A stretch of DNA of 64,000 bases. It comes from JAUPTX01 sp964652835. Lineage in GTDB: Bacteria; Patescibacteriota; Minisyncoccia; Phycocordibacterales; CSBR16-119. Where the stretch lies: positions 1-64,000 of the forward strand of contig CAZZCB010000002.1 of NCBI GenBank assembly GCA_964652835.1, given 5' to 3'. Position numbers and translations under genes: made by a program. The notes beneath the pieces were generated by a model. It worked only from the letters and a program-made list of their open reading frames with translations, was not told the origin of the DNA and made no database searches. This document shows positions 39,881 to 48,305 of this stretch, in pieces (position 1 is the stretch's first letter; every line of letters starts with the position of its first letter).

Positions 39881-40831
39881 ATGCGTATAGTTATTCTTTC
39901 AAGAAAACCAGATCTTTATTCGACAAAAAGACTTCTCGAGGCGGGTGTTAAATTAGGACACGAAGTTTCTATTATCGACCACACAAAATGTAATCTTATA
40001 ATGGAGAAAGCAAAGCCGGCTATTCGCGTGGGAAATGAATATATCAAAGACGTTGATATTATTATCCCAAGAATCGGTGCTTCTGTTACTGTTTACGGCG
40101 CAGCTGTTATTAGACAGTTTGACCTGATGGGTGTTCCATCGACACTGACTTCAACAGCGCTTATTCGTTCTCGCGACAAGCTTCGATCTCTTCAAATACT
40201 TTCAAAGTCAGGAGTAGGAATTCCCAAATCTGTTTTTGCTCGTCACCCAAAAGCTGACGACGTGAAAACAATGATAGCCGAAGCGGGTGGAACTCCAGTT
40301 ATTTTAAAACTCCTAGAAGGAACTCACGGAACAGGTGTTATCAAAGCCGACTCCGTTTCTTCTGCAAAATCTGCGGTTGAAGCTTTTTCAGGAATTAAAA
40401 AAGATATTATTGTTCAAGAATTCATTGAAGAAGCAAAAGGAAAAGATATAAGAGCTTTTGTTGTTGACGGGGAAGTTGTGGGTGCGATGGAACGAAGCGG
40501 ACAAGGTGACGAATTCCGTTCAAACCTTCACAAAGGAGGAATCGCTCGTCCAATAGATCTGACAATAAAAGAAAAAGCTGTTGCTGTGGAGGCTGCGAAT
40601 TTACACGGACTTACAGTTGCCGGCGTGGACATGCTTATTTCTGCTCGTGGTCCGCTTATTATCGAGGTTAACTCGTCTCCTGGACTTCAGGGTATCGAAC
40701 GCGCAACAGGCGTTGATATTGCCGGGAAAATAATAGAAGCCTCTGTAAAGAAAATAAATAAAAAAATAAAAGACAAAGAAAAATCAAAAGGTAAAAAGAA
40801 GAAGAAAAAGAAAGTAGATAATAATGAATAA
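39881..40831 (+). CDS. rimK: RimK-type ATP-grasp glutamate ligase with lysine-rich tail
   Basis: 316 residues. An N-terminal RimK pre-ATP-grasp domain (ILSRKPDLYSTKRLLEAG, IIPRIGASVTVYG) is followed by the ATP-grasp fold (VILKLLEGTHGTGV, IVQEFIEEAKGKDIRAFVVDG, IIEVNSSPGLQGIE). RimK adds glutamates to the C-terminus of ribosomal protein S6 in E. coli; the substrate here is inferred from family and the adjacent protease gene. The last 30 residues are strongly basic (KKINKKIKDKEKSKGKKKKK), an extension that might bind nucleic acid or ribosomes. A terminator follows. Confidence 0.9.
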   Translation: MRIVILSRKPDLYSTKRLLEAGVKLGHEVSIIDHTKCNLIMEKAKPAIRVGNEYIKDVDIIIPRIGASVTVYGAAVIRQFDLMGVPSTLTSTALIRSRDKLRSLQILSKSGVGIPKSVFARHPKADDVKTMIAEAGGTPVILKLLEGTHGTGVIKADSVSSAKSAVEAFSGIKKDIIVQEFIEEAKGKDIRAFVVDGEVVGAMERSGQGDEFRSNLHKGGIARPIDLTIKEKAVAVEAANLHGLTVAGVDMLISARGPLIIEVNSSPGLQGIERATGVDIAGKIIEASVKKINKKIKDKEKSKGKKKKKKKVDNNE

Positions 40832-40833
40832 AA

Positions 40834-40860
40834 AAAGAGCCTGCTTTCGCAGGCTCTTTA
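40834..40860. terminator. Terminator after rimK
   Basis: AAAGAGCCTGC / GCAGGCTCTTT, 11-bp stem with TTTC loop. It lies between convergent genes and may serve both. Confidence 0.9.
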
Positions 40861-40870
40861 CTTGTCAGTT

Positions 40871-41401
40871 CTAGTGTGACGTATGAAGTCTTTTGATTAC
40901 GAAGAACTTCTCCATGACGCAAACAGTCACAGTCCGCCCCCTCCTGGTTTTTAGCGCTTGGTGGTCGGAGGTAGGTATTACTCTCACTCTCTCGCCCCCA
41001 TAAGTCCTTATAATAGAAGGCTTCAAATCATCACTCTTCTTTTGCATACCCCTAAATGCAATTCGTATTGATCTTTTTAGAGTGGAAGATATACCGACGC
41101 CACCAACTCGGCGGATCTTAAAGTCGGCGTATTCTTGATCAGACTCGTACAGACGAGCTTCATAGTGCAAGTAGAAACACGAATCTGTCTCGCCCGTAAT
41201 GGTTAACCGTAAATATTCTACGGAAACAGGGTAGTTGATCGCCAGAGAATCGCCAACCTCTTTTGCAAAGTTATTAGCGAATTCTTCAATCTGGTGAGTC
41301 TTAAGCGTGGACACCTCCATTTCTCTCACTACAACTATTTGGCTATTAGCTTTTGTGACAAAAGCCAAAGCAAGAACGAAAAAGAGCACCTTGGTTTTCA
41401 T
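40871..41401 (-). CDS. Secreted orphan protein with Bacteroidota-like signal peptide (176 aa)
   Basis: Signal peptide MKTKVLFFVLALAFVTKANSQ, with the short hydrophobic core and NSQ end common in Bacteroidota secretory proteins. The mature part is alpha/beta, with VEYLRLTITGETDSCFYLHY and ..IRRVGGVGISSTL. It has its own promoter (41419-41447). The leader ends CAACACG before ATG without a Shine-Dalgarno site. Codon use is GC-richer than rimK and dnaX. No family recognised. Foreign origin is suggested but not proven. Confidence 0.65.
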   Translation of the reverse strand: MKTKVLFFVLALAFVTKANSQIVVVREMEVSTLKTHQIEEFANNFAKEVGDSLAINYPVSVEYLRLTITGETDSCFYLHYEARLYESDQEYADFKIRRVGGVGISSTLKRSIRIAFRGMQKKSDDLKPSIIRTYGGERVRVIPTSDHQALKTRRGRTVTVCVMEKFFVIKRLHTSH

Positions 41402-41418
41402 CGTGTTGGGTTTTGAAA

Positions 41419-41447
41419 TTTATCTCATATTGGAAGGCTTAAGTCAA
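41419..41447 (-). promoter_or_regulatory. Promoter of the 40871-41401 gene
   Basis: TTGACT (41447-41442), a 17-nt spacer and GATAAA (41424-41419) on the minus strand. Confidence 0.65.
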
Positions 41448-41482
41448 ACACTCATTTTTTAATTTTTTGGTATAATGTTTCC

Positions 41483-42511
41483 ATGTCAGAATTAGCATTA
41501 TATAGAAAATACCGCCCGTCAGCTTTCGATGAAGTTTTAGGGCAAGATCATATTGTTAAAGTTTTAAAAGGGGCTTTAAAGCTCGGGAATATTTCTCACG
41601 CATATCTTTTTCATGGACCGCGTGGTACAGGAAAAACATCTATCGCTAGAATCGTAGCGAGCGAGCTCGGCACGAAAGACCACGATATTTACGAAATCGA
41701 CGCCGCTTCAAATAGAAAAATAGAAGATATTAGAGAAGTTCGGGATTCGGTCCGAACGATGCCTTTTGATTCAAAGTATAAAGTTTATATAATAGACGAA
41801 GTGCACATGCTTACAAAAGAGGCCTTCAATGCACTTCTTAAAACCTTAGAAGAACCGCCAGCTCACGTAATATTTATTTTAGCTACGACAGAGCTAGATA
41901 AAGTTCCTGACACTATCGTTTCTCGTTGTCAAACTTTTACTTTTCACAAACCAACCATTTCTATCTTAAAAGATTTAGTTATCTCTATTGCTAAAAAAGA
42001 AGGAGTGGCGATAGACAATGCTGGAGCTGAGCTAATCGCTCTGCTTGGTGACGGGTCTTTCCGAGACACGCAAAGTACTCTGCAAAAAGTAATGTCTTTT
42101 TCTAAAGATAAGAGCTTAAGTATAAAAGAAATAGAAGAAGTGACAGGTGCGCCGAGCAGTGAGTTGGTAAATGATTTCATCCTTTCTTTGGTGGAAGGAG
42201 ATTTACAAAAAGGTTTTCAGGCTTTAAAAAACGCTGAAGAAAAAAATATCGACATAAACACTTATCTAAAACTTATTTTAATAAAATTAAGATTAGCACT
42301 TTTGATGCGCTATGCTCCAGAGATGAAAAAAATCTTAGAAGAAGAGATTATAGATTCTGATAAAGAATTCTTCAAAGAAATACTAAAAGATAAAAAGGGA
42401 ATAATTACTTCGAAAACATTAGAGACGTTGCTTGAAGCAGAAAAGCAAATAAAACACACTTTTGTTAAAAGTCTTCCCTTGGAAATGGCTTTAACTAAGA
42501 TTATTTCTTAG
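41483..42511 (+). CDS. dnaX: DNA polymerase III subunit gamma/tau, minimal form without zinc module
   Basis: The clamp-loader ATPase, 342 residues, ending after domain III so only a gamma-like core is present. Walker A GPRGTGKTS (45-53), Walker B IIDEVHMLT, sensor LATTELDKVPDTIVSRCQ. In most DnaX proteins a four-cysteine zinc module separates the Walker A helix from the DIxEIDAAS strand. Here ELGTKDHDIYEIDAAS (61-76) joins them directly, with no cysteine. TATAAT (41471-41476) ends 6 nt before the ATG, so the mRNA is probably leaderless. No recR or YbaB gene follows. Confidence 0.93.
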   Translation: MSELALYRKYRPSAFDEVLGQDHIVKVLKGALKLGNISHAYLFHGPRGTGKTSIARIVASELGTKDHDIYEIDAASNRKIEDIREVRDSVRTMPFDSKYKVYIIDEVHMLTKEAFNALLKTLEEPPAHVIFILATTELDKVPDTIVSRCQTFTFHKPTISILKDLVISIAKKEGVAIDNAGAELIALLGDGSFRDTQSTLQKVMSFSKDKSLSIKEIEEVTGAPSSELVNDFILSLVEGDLQKGFQALKNAEEKNIDINTYLKLILIKLRLALLMRYAPEMKKILEEEIIDSDKEFFKEILKDKKGIITSKTLETLLEAEKQIKHTFVKSLPLEMALTKIIS

Positions 42512-42610
42512 TTTTCCACAAAATAAAGCTTTTATTACCCGGCTAATTTGTTATGGTTAGACTATAGGTATTTCAAATATTGATTTTACTATTAAGAATA
42601 AAATATAAAA

Positions 42611-44806
42611 ATGTTTAAAAAAATAATATATATCCTAACTATCATCGCGCTCTTTGTATTTCAACCGAATACCATGAGCGCTTCGGTTGAAAATATCACC
42701 ATCCTTAGTAAAAGCAATGACGGTGTTTTGGGAAACTCTCATTCATCCGACGGTATGTTGTCTAAGGATGGAAATTTTGTTGTATTTATTTCGCAGGCTT
42801 CAAACTTGGTTGCCGGGGACACAAATGATTTAGCGGATGTGTTTGTATATGAAATAGAGACTGATACAGTTGAAAGAGTAAGTATTAGTACTCTTGGTGT
42901 TGAATCAAATGGCGAATCTTTTGATGCAGACATGTCTGGAGATGGAAGATATGTTGTTTTTGTTTCTGGTGCTACAAATCTTGTACCCGGAGATACAAAT
43001 GGTGATGATGATATTTTTATTTACGATAGAGATACTAACTCTATTGAGATCGTAAGTATTGGATTGGGTGACGAAAAAACATCCTCAGTATCCTCATCCT
43101 CAGATGGTGCATCAGCGATGCCATCAATATCTTTAAATGGAAGGTATGTTGTATTTGAATCTGTTGCCACTAACCTAATTGAAGGTGACACCAACGGTGA
43201 AAGTGATATTTTCATTAGAGATCTTCTGTTAGATACTACTGAAAGAGTTAGTATTACTAATGAAGGAAATGAGGCTGTTGGCTATTCTGTCGCCCCAGCA
43301 ATGTCAAGCGATGGAAGATATGTTTCTTTTTTATCAGAGGATAATACTCTCGTCTCCGGAGACACAAACGCTCTTTCAGATTACTTTGTAAGAGATCTGT
43401 TGCTCAATACTACTGAAAGGGTAAATGTTAGTTCAGAAGAAGTAGAGTCAAACGGTTTATTGTCTACGGTTACAAGACATGGTATTTCAAATGATGGAAG
43501 ATATGCTGTATTTTCTTCTTTGGCCACAAATCTTGTACCTGGAGATACAAACGGAGTTGATGATATTTTTGTTCGCGATATAGAGATTGGTACGACAGAG
43601 AGAATAACACTAAGACCAGATGGAACTGAGGCTAGCGACACTACCACAACTTTCCCCTCAGGAATTTCATCTGATGGTAGATATGTTTCTTTTTATTCTG
43701 GTTCACCACAGTTTGTTGAAGGGGACACAACGTCTGGCGAGTATAATTATGACGTTTTTGTTAGAGATTTATTGCTCGATACAACTAGAAGAATTAGCTT
43801 ATCTCAAGATGGAGAAGAGGGGAATGCTGGTTCATATGCATCCGTGGTGTCACTAACCGACGGGGGAAGGTATGCGGTATTCAACTCAGGGGCAACCAAC
43901 TTTGTGGAAAACGATATAAATGCCGTAGATGACGTTTTTCTTGTTGAGATATCAGATGAAGATGGAATATCGTCTGTTATTGAAAATGCGGCACCAAATA
44001 CAGGAGATATAGATGAGAACGGGTACATTGATTCAATTGAGCAGAATGTTTCTTCTTTTGTTAATTCCGTTTCTGGAAATTATACTTCAGTTGTTACAAC
44101 AGGCGATTGCTTCTATAATTCAAATCTTAATTCAGAGGCAGAATCAGAACTTGCATCAGAAGACGCAGAATACGACTATCCTTTGGGAATTATTTCTTTC
44201 GAAGTTAATTGTCGAGAAGCAGGTGAGACAGCAACAGTTTCTGTTTATTGTTTCTGTAATCAAACACCACTAGAAGGCTTGGTTGCTAGAAAATACGACC
44301 CAGATACTGGTGAATACACGACAATAGAATCTGCCGTTATCGAAGAAGTAACTATTGACGGTCAAAGAGCTTTGAAGATGACATATGATGTTGTCGACGG
44401 TGGATCTTTAGATGAAGATGGTCTTGAAAATGGTACTATTATCGACCCAGTTGGATTTGCCAAGCCGGCTGCCGTCGTGCCGGCGAGTAGTTCTGGAAGT
44501 TCAAGTTCTTCTGGATCAAGACCAAGAATAAATTTAATTGCTCAAGCTCCAGTACAAAACACATCAAATGATGTTTGTGTAAAATCTTCATTCAAAACTT
44601 TAATGAAAAAAGGTTCTAAGTTTGGTGAAGTTTCAAGACTACAAGAAGTTTTAAATGCTTCGGGCTTTAACTCTGGCATCGTTGATGGACTTTTCGGACC
44701 GATGACAGACCTAGCTGTAAAAGCTTTCCAAACAGAAAACAGCCTAGATTCTGATGGTATCGTTGGGCCGATGACGAGAGGGGTTTTGAATTTGAAGTGT
44801 TTGTAA
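42611..44806 (+). CDS. Secreted PD40/TolB-like beta-propeller surface protein with peptidoglycan-binding domain
   Basis: 731 residues with a signal peptide (MFKKIIYILTIIALFVF...SAS). About seven repeats of the form SSDGRYVVF.S.ATNLV.GDTNG..DIFVRD (residues about 35-450) make a WD40-like TolB propeller. A following domain (GDIDENGYIDSIEQN, YPLGIISFEVNC, VVDGGSLDEDGLENGTIIDP) resembles choice-of-anchor U modules. Then a SSSGSSSSSGSRPR linker and a standard peptidoglycan-binding domain (GEVSRLQEVLNASGF, VDGLFGPMTDLAVKAFQ, DGIVGPMTRGVLN). The cysteines near both ends of that domain may form a disulfide. It stands apart from the main surface island but shares its linker. Confidence 0.88.
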   Translation: MFKKIIYILTIIALFVFQPNTMSASVENITILSKSNDGVLGNSHSSDGMLSKDGNFVVFISQASNLVAGDTNDLADVFVYEIETDTVERVSISTLGVESNGESFDADMSGDGRYVVFVSGATNLVPGDTNGDDDIFIYDRDTNSIEIVSIGLGDEKTSSVSSSSDGASAMPSISLNGRYVVFESVATNLIEGDTNGESDIFIRDLLLDTTERVSITNEGNEAVGYSVAPAMSSDGRYVSFLSEDNTLVSGDTNALSDYFVRDLLLNTTERVNVSSEEVESNGLLSTVTRHGISNDGRYAVFSSLATNLVPGDTNGVDDIFVRDIEIGTTERITLRPDGTEASDTTTTFPSGISSDGRYVSFYSGSPQFVEGDTTSGEYNYDVFVRDLLLDTTRRISLSQDGEEGNAGSYASVVSLTDGGRYAVFNSGATNFVENDINAVDDVFLVEISDEDGISSVIENAAPNTGDIDENGYIDSIEQNVSSFVNSVSGNYTSVVTTGDCFYNSNLNSEAESELASEDAEYDYPLGIISFEVNCREAGETATVSVYCFCNQTPLEGLVARKYDPDTGEYTTIESAVIEEVTIDGQRALKMTYDVVDGGSLDEDGLENGTIIDPVGFAKPAAVVPASSSGSSSSSGSRPRINLIAQAPVQNTSNDVCVKSSFKTLMKKGSKFGEVSRLQEVLNASGFNSGIVDGLFGPMTDLAVKAFQTENSLDSDGIVGPMTRGVLNLKCL

Positions 44807-44827
44807 GAAAGTAAAAGTTAGATTATA

Positions 44828-44866
44828 AAAAGCTCGGGGCGCGCTTCGCGCGCCCCAAGCTTTTTT
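44828..44866 (+). terminator. Terminator after the propeller protein
   Basis: GGGGCGCGC (44836-44844) / GCGCGCCCC (44848-44856), extended by AAAAGCT.. / ..AGCTTTT and a T run. Confidence 0.93.
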
Positions 44867-44924
44867 ATTTAAAATATGATATAAAAAATAAGGAAGCACA
44901 AAAATCACCAAAACACATAAGGCC

Positions 44925-45242
44925 ATGGTACAATACAAAATCAAGATCGAGCCTTCAGTACTTGCCGATTCAAAAGGCAAGAAAGATCTGGTACTGGTGG
45001 CGGTGGGTAAACATCAGATTTCTCGTGAAGGGGAGTGTCTTAGCCTTCGCACCAATTACCATGTTACAGTCATCGATGACGAGGGTTTGCGGTGCCCAGG
45101 TCAAACTCTTCGTGTCGATGTGCCACGCGAAGGTGGATACACCATTATCTTGGGGCATCCAGACGGAGCCTCGAGGGAGGTTACAGACGAGGAGCTTTCA
45201 GGGTTGACCTTTGAGTTCGTCTCAAGCGAGGTGACACTTTGA
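44925..45242 (+). CDS. Orphan protein of unknown function (105 aa)
   Basis: A soluble beta-rich protein: YKIKIEPSVLADSKGKKDLVL, then NYHVTVIDDEG and GGYTIILGHPDG. It is clearly GC-richer in codon choice than the propeller gene before it. The leader ends GGCC before ATG. A terminator lies just after the stop (45260). Another of the stand-alone cassettes; no family recognised. Confidence 0.65.
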   Translation: MVQYKIKIEPSVLADSKGKKDLVLVAVGKHQISREGECLSLRTNYHVTVIDDEGLRCPGQTLRVDVPREGGYTIILGHPDGASREVTDEELSGLTFEFVSSEVTL

Positions 45243-45259
45243 GCACCAGATTATTTTCG

Positions 45260-45288
45260 GAGCGCCAGATTTCTGGCGCTCTTTTTTC
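45260..45288 (+). terminator. Terminator after the 44925-45242 gene
   Basis: GAGCGCCAGA / TCTGGCGCTC with a short loop and TTTTTT. Confidence 0.92.
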
Positions 45289-45411
45289 TTGATTTTTTTG
45301 AAGTTTTAAGGCACAATAATACCCGTTATTAGTTTATAGCTAATACTTACGATCTTGCCGGAATATTAGATTTTTCTAAGGCCTGCGAGATTTAAACAGA
45401 GCAATTAATTT

Positions 45412-45482
45412 TGCCGGATCGTCTAATGGTAGGACTCTGGTTTTTGGTACCAGCTATCTAGGTTCGAGTCCTAGTCCGGCAG
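45412..45482 (+). tRNA. tRNA-Gln (anticodon TTG)
   Basis: Acceptor TGCCGGA / TCCGGCA, anticodon stem CTGGT / ACCAG with loop TTTTGGT (TTG at 45444-45446), T-arm CTAGG-TTCGAGT-CCTAG, discriminator G. The initial T and final G are typical of bacterial tRNA-Gln. CCA is not encoded. Confidence 0.95.
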
Positions 45483-45687
45483 CAGCCAAGTGAGAGCTAT
45501 CGAGACTCTTAAAATCGCTATATTTTCCAAAGCATTTTAAGAACGAGTCATGGGCACGAACCCTCCAAAGGGGGTGTCCTAGACTCTTCAAGTTTCGGTA
45601 GAAATCAAAGGTAACTATTCCGCACATTGCATACCTGCTGAGAGCAGTATCCAGAACAGAAAGCCATCTGAGAAGGTGGTTTTTTGT
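45483..45687. other. Gene-free stretch between tRNA-Gln and the copper operon
   Basis: No ORF is supported. There are complementary pairs CTTAAAAT / ATTTTAAG (about 45508 to 45542), CCCTCC...GGGGGT, and a hairpin CCATCT / AGGTGG followed by six T near 45663-45686, which looks like a terminator. It may be a processed tRNA trailer, a small structured RNA, or one end of the acquired element. Confidence 0.4.
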
Positions 45688-45692
45688 TTGAC

Positions 45693-45721
45693 TTGCACTA
45701 TACCCCCTAGGGGTATATAAT
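45693..45721 (+). promoter_or_regulatory. Copper-operon promoter with CsoR-type operator
   Basis: TTGCAC (45693-45698), a 17-nt spacer and TATAAT (45716-45721). Between the boxes lies the near-perfect palindrome TATACCCCCTAGGGGTATA (45699-45717). G/C tracts within an AT-bounded inverted repeat are characteristic of CsoR-family operators. Repressor bound there would block RNA polymerase; copper should release it. Confidence 0.85.
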
Positions 45722-45728
45722 GCTAAGT

Positions 45729-46004
45729 ATGAAATATATGGAAGATAAAAGTAAAGGAAAGATTATCCGTCGCCTCAAGCTTATCGAGGGGCAGATTCGA
45801 GGCCTGCAAAAGATGATTGAAAGCGATACCTACTGTATTGACGTGATCACCCAAACCTCTGCGGTCAAGCAGGGACTTTCCAATGTGGAAGACTTACTGC
45901 TCGAAAATCATCTTGGTGGATGCATCCTGAATCAGGTGAAAGCTGGACAGACTGAAAAGGCAAAGCAGGAAATTTTAAAAGTTTATAAGCTAAAGAGAAA
46001 ATAA
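45729..46004 (+). CDS. csoR: CsoR-family copper-sensing repressor
   Basis: 91 residues from ATG 45729 (MKYMEDKSKGK), chosen because the -10 box ends 7 nt upstream; upstream ATG 45720 overlaps the promoter. An all-alpha DUF156 fold: RRLKLIEGQIRGLQKMIESD, then YCIDVITQTSAVKQGL and ENHLGGCIL. The Cys...His-x3-Cys ligand set of Cu(I)-sensing CsoR is complete. It probably controls the palindrome in its own promoter and so the whole operon; copA starts 4 nt after its stop. Codon style differs from the surrounding genome (more CTC, ATC), suggesting transfer. Confidence 0.93.
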   Translation: MKYMEDKSKGKIIRRLKLIEGQIRGLQKMIESDTYCIDVITQTSAVKQGLSNVEDLLLENHLGGCILNQVKAGQTEKAKQEILKVYKLKRK

Positions 46005-46008
46005 TTTT

Positions 46009-48303
46009 ATGCACACACAGACATATAACGTAAAAGGAATGCATTGTGCCTCATGCTCATCTGTTATTGAAAAAACATTTAAGAAAGTCGAGGGGGTGCA
46101 TTCTGCGGAAGTGAACTATGGTACAGAAAGGGCGAAGGTTTCCTTTGATCCTTCAAAAACCAGTCCTCATGACCTCTCTAAGCATATCGAACCTCTCGGG
46201 TATTCTCTTGAGGTTCCCGAGACAGCGAACGAGATGGGTATGTCCGAAAGCGAACATGCGGCACATCTAGGGCTCAACCAATCTAAGAAAGAAAAACTTG
46301 CTGAGGTTAGTGATATGCGAACGAAAGTTCTCTCTGCAATTCCGCTGGCAGTTTTTGCCGCTTTCGTTATGGGTTGGGATATTCTCGCTGAGTACAGCAT
46401 CGTTCCTGCAATGAGTTATACGCTCAAGGAATTCTTTCATCATCTCCTTCCGATATTTGCCACTTATATCCTTTTCGTCGTAGGTAAGCCGTATCTTCTC
46501 GGCTTTTATAGGTTTCTTCGATACGGTAAAGCGAACATGGATACGCTTATCGGTATCGGTACGGTAGCCGCCTTTTTATACAGCTTCGCTGTCAGTGCAC
46601 TTGAGGACGTTCTTAGTCCGTTTATTAATGTCGAGTACCAATACTACGACGTAACGATTGTTGTTATCACCTTTATTGCACTCGGTAAGTACCTTGAAGC
46701 AAAGTCTAAAATTAAGACAGGTGATGCAATCGAGAAGCTTCTCAACCTTCAGGCGAAGACCGCTCTTGTTGTTCGTGATGGGAAGGAAATCGAGATTTCA
46801 GTGAATGATGTTAAGCATGGCGATTTCATTATTGTTAAGCCAGGTGCAAAGATTCCTGTTGATGGCGTTATTACTGAAGGGGCATCTTTTGTTGACGAAT
46901 CGATGGTTACAGGGGAACCGATGCCTGCCCAGAAAAAGATTGGTGACAATGTCGTATCGGGAACAATAAATACAAGCGGATCGTTCACTTTTAAAGCCAC
47001 AAAGGTCGGATCAGAAACTCTTTTGGCTCAGATCATAAAGATGGTTGAGGACGCACAAGGAAGCAAGGCTCCCATACAGGCACTGGCAGACAAAATATCA
47101 GCAATTTTTGTGCCCATAGTTCTTGTAATTGCATTCCTTAGTCTCGGCACATGGCTTATTGTCGGGTCGCAATATCTCGGATTTTCTCAGGCACTTTCAT
47201 TTGGTCTCGTATCTTTTGTAGGAATTCTAGTGATCGCCTGTCCGTGTGCACTCGGACTTGCTACTCCAACCGCAATCATTGTGGGAGTCGGCAAAGGTGC
47301 TAAGGAAGGTATCCTCATCAAAGATGCGGCTACTCTCGAAAAGCTTCATAAGGTAAACACTATCGTCGTTGATAAAACAGGCACAATTACAAAAGGCAAG
47401 CCGACACTTGTCGACATACAAAACTTATCTAGCTTAAAAGATGATGAACTTGTTTCAATCCTTGCCTCACTTGAGAAGAAGTCAGAGCATCCGATCGCGC
47501 ACGCAATCGTAAATTATGCACAGGAGAAAAATATCTCAATATCTGATGTTTTCAATTTTGAAGGAATACAAGGAAAGGGTCTCAAGGGTGAGATCGGTGA
47601 CACTGAGTATTTTGCAGGAAACGCAAAACTTGTGAGTGACCTCAAGATTTCATTTGACGCTGGTAAGTTAGATAAGTTCACTTTGCAGGGAAAGACACCT
47701 GTGATTCTTGCAACCAAAGAGAAGGTTCTTGGTTTCGTAATGGTGGCAGATGAGATCAAAGAGGAGTCAGTAGATGCTATTAAAAACCTCCATGCACTCG
47801 GTATTAAAGTGGTTATGCTTACCGGTGATGATGAGAAAGCTGCAAAGTATATCGGATCACTCGTTGGTATCGACGATGTTGTAGCCCATGTATTGCCACA
47901 AGATAAGCTTGAGAAAATAAAGGAGTTACAATCGCAAGGTCGCATTGTTGCAATGGCGGGAGATGGCGTGAATGATGCCCCTGCACTTGCCCAAGCCGAT
48001 GTGGGTATTGCCATGGGGACGGGTACTGACGTGGCGATCGAGTCAGCAGGCATTACCTTGCTTGGCGGTGATATTTCAAAGCTGGTTAAGGCCATTAAGC
48101 TTTCCAAGATAACCATGCGAGGAATCAAGCAAAATCTTTTTTGGGCATTCATCTACAATGTTGTCGGTATACCGCTTGCGGCAGGAGCTTTCTATCCAAT
48201 CTTCGGTTGGCTTCTGAATCCCATCTTCGCTGGCTTTGCCATGGCGATGTCGTCGGTCTCCGTGGTATCAAATTCACTTCGAATTAAAGCTAAGAAATTA
48301 TAA
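46009..48303 (+). CDS. copA: Copper-exporting P1B-type ATPase
   Basis: 764 residues. One N-terminal heavy-metal-associated domain (about 1-70, GMHCASCSSVIE). Eight-helix P1B topology with the intramembrane CPC (411-413, IACPCALGLATPTA). The phosphorylated aspartate is D455 in DKTGTITKGKP; the nucleotide-binding HP is in SEHPIAHAI; the hinge is GDGVNDAPALAQADVGIAMG; and TGEPMP is in the actuator domain. These features fit Cu(I) export. A start 4 nt after csoR and 2 nt before the next gene shows one operon. Confidence 0.97.
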   Translation: MHTQTYNVKGMHCASCSSVIEKTFKKVEGVHSAEVNYGTERAKVSFDPSKTSPHDLSKHIEPLGYSLEVPETANEMGMSESEHAAHLGLNQSKKEKLAEVSDMRTKVLSAIPLAVFAAFVMGWDILAEYSIVPAMSYTLKEFFHHLLPIFATYILFVVGKPYLLGFYRFLRYGKANMDTLIGIGTVAAFLYSFAVSALEDVLSPFINVEYQYYDVTIVVITFIALGKYLEAKSKIKTGDAIEKLLNLQAKTALVVRDGKEIEISVNDVKHGDFIIVKPGAKIPVDGVITEGASFVDESMVTGEPMPAQKKIGDNVVSGTINTSGSFTFKATKVGSETLLAQIIKMVEDAQGSKAPIQALADKISAIFVPIVLVIAFLSLGTWLIVGSQYLGFSQALSFGLVSFVGILVIACPCALGLATPTAIIVGVGKGAKEGILIKDAATLEKLHKVNTIVVDKTGTITKGKPTLVDIQNLSSLKDDELVSILASLEKKSEHPIAHAIVNYAQEKNISISDVFNFEGIQGKGLKGEIGDTEYFAGNAKLVSDLKISFDAGKLDKFTLQGKTPVILATKEKVLGFVMVADEIKEESVDAIKNLHALGIKVVMLTGDDEKAAKYIGSLVGIDDVVAHVLPQDKLEKIKELQSQGRIVAMAGDGVNDAPALAQADVGIAMGTGTDVAIESAGITLLGGDISKLVKAIKLSKITMRGIKQNLFWAFIYNVVGIPLAAGAFYPIFGWLLNPIFAGFAMAMSSVSVVSNSLRIKAKKL

Positions 48304-48305
48304 GC

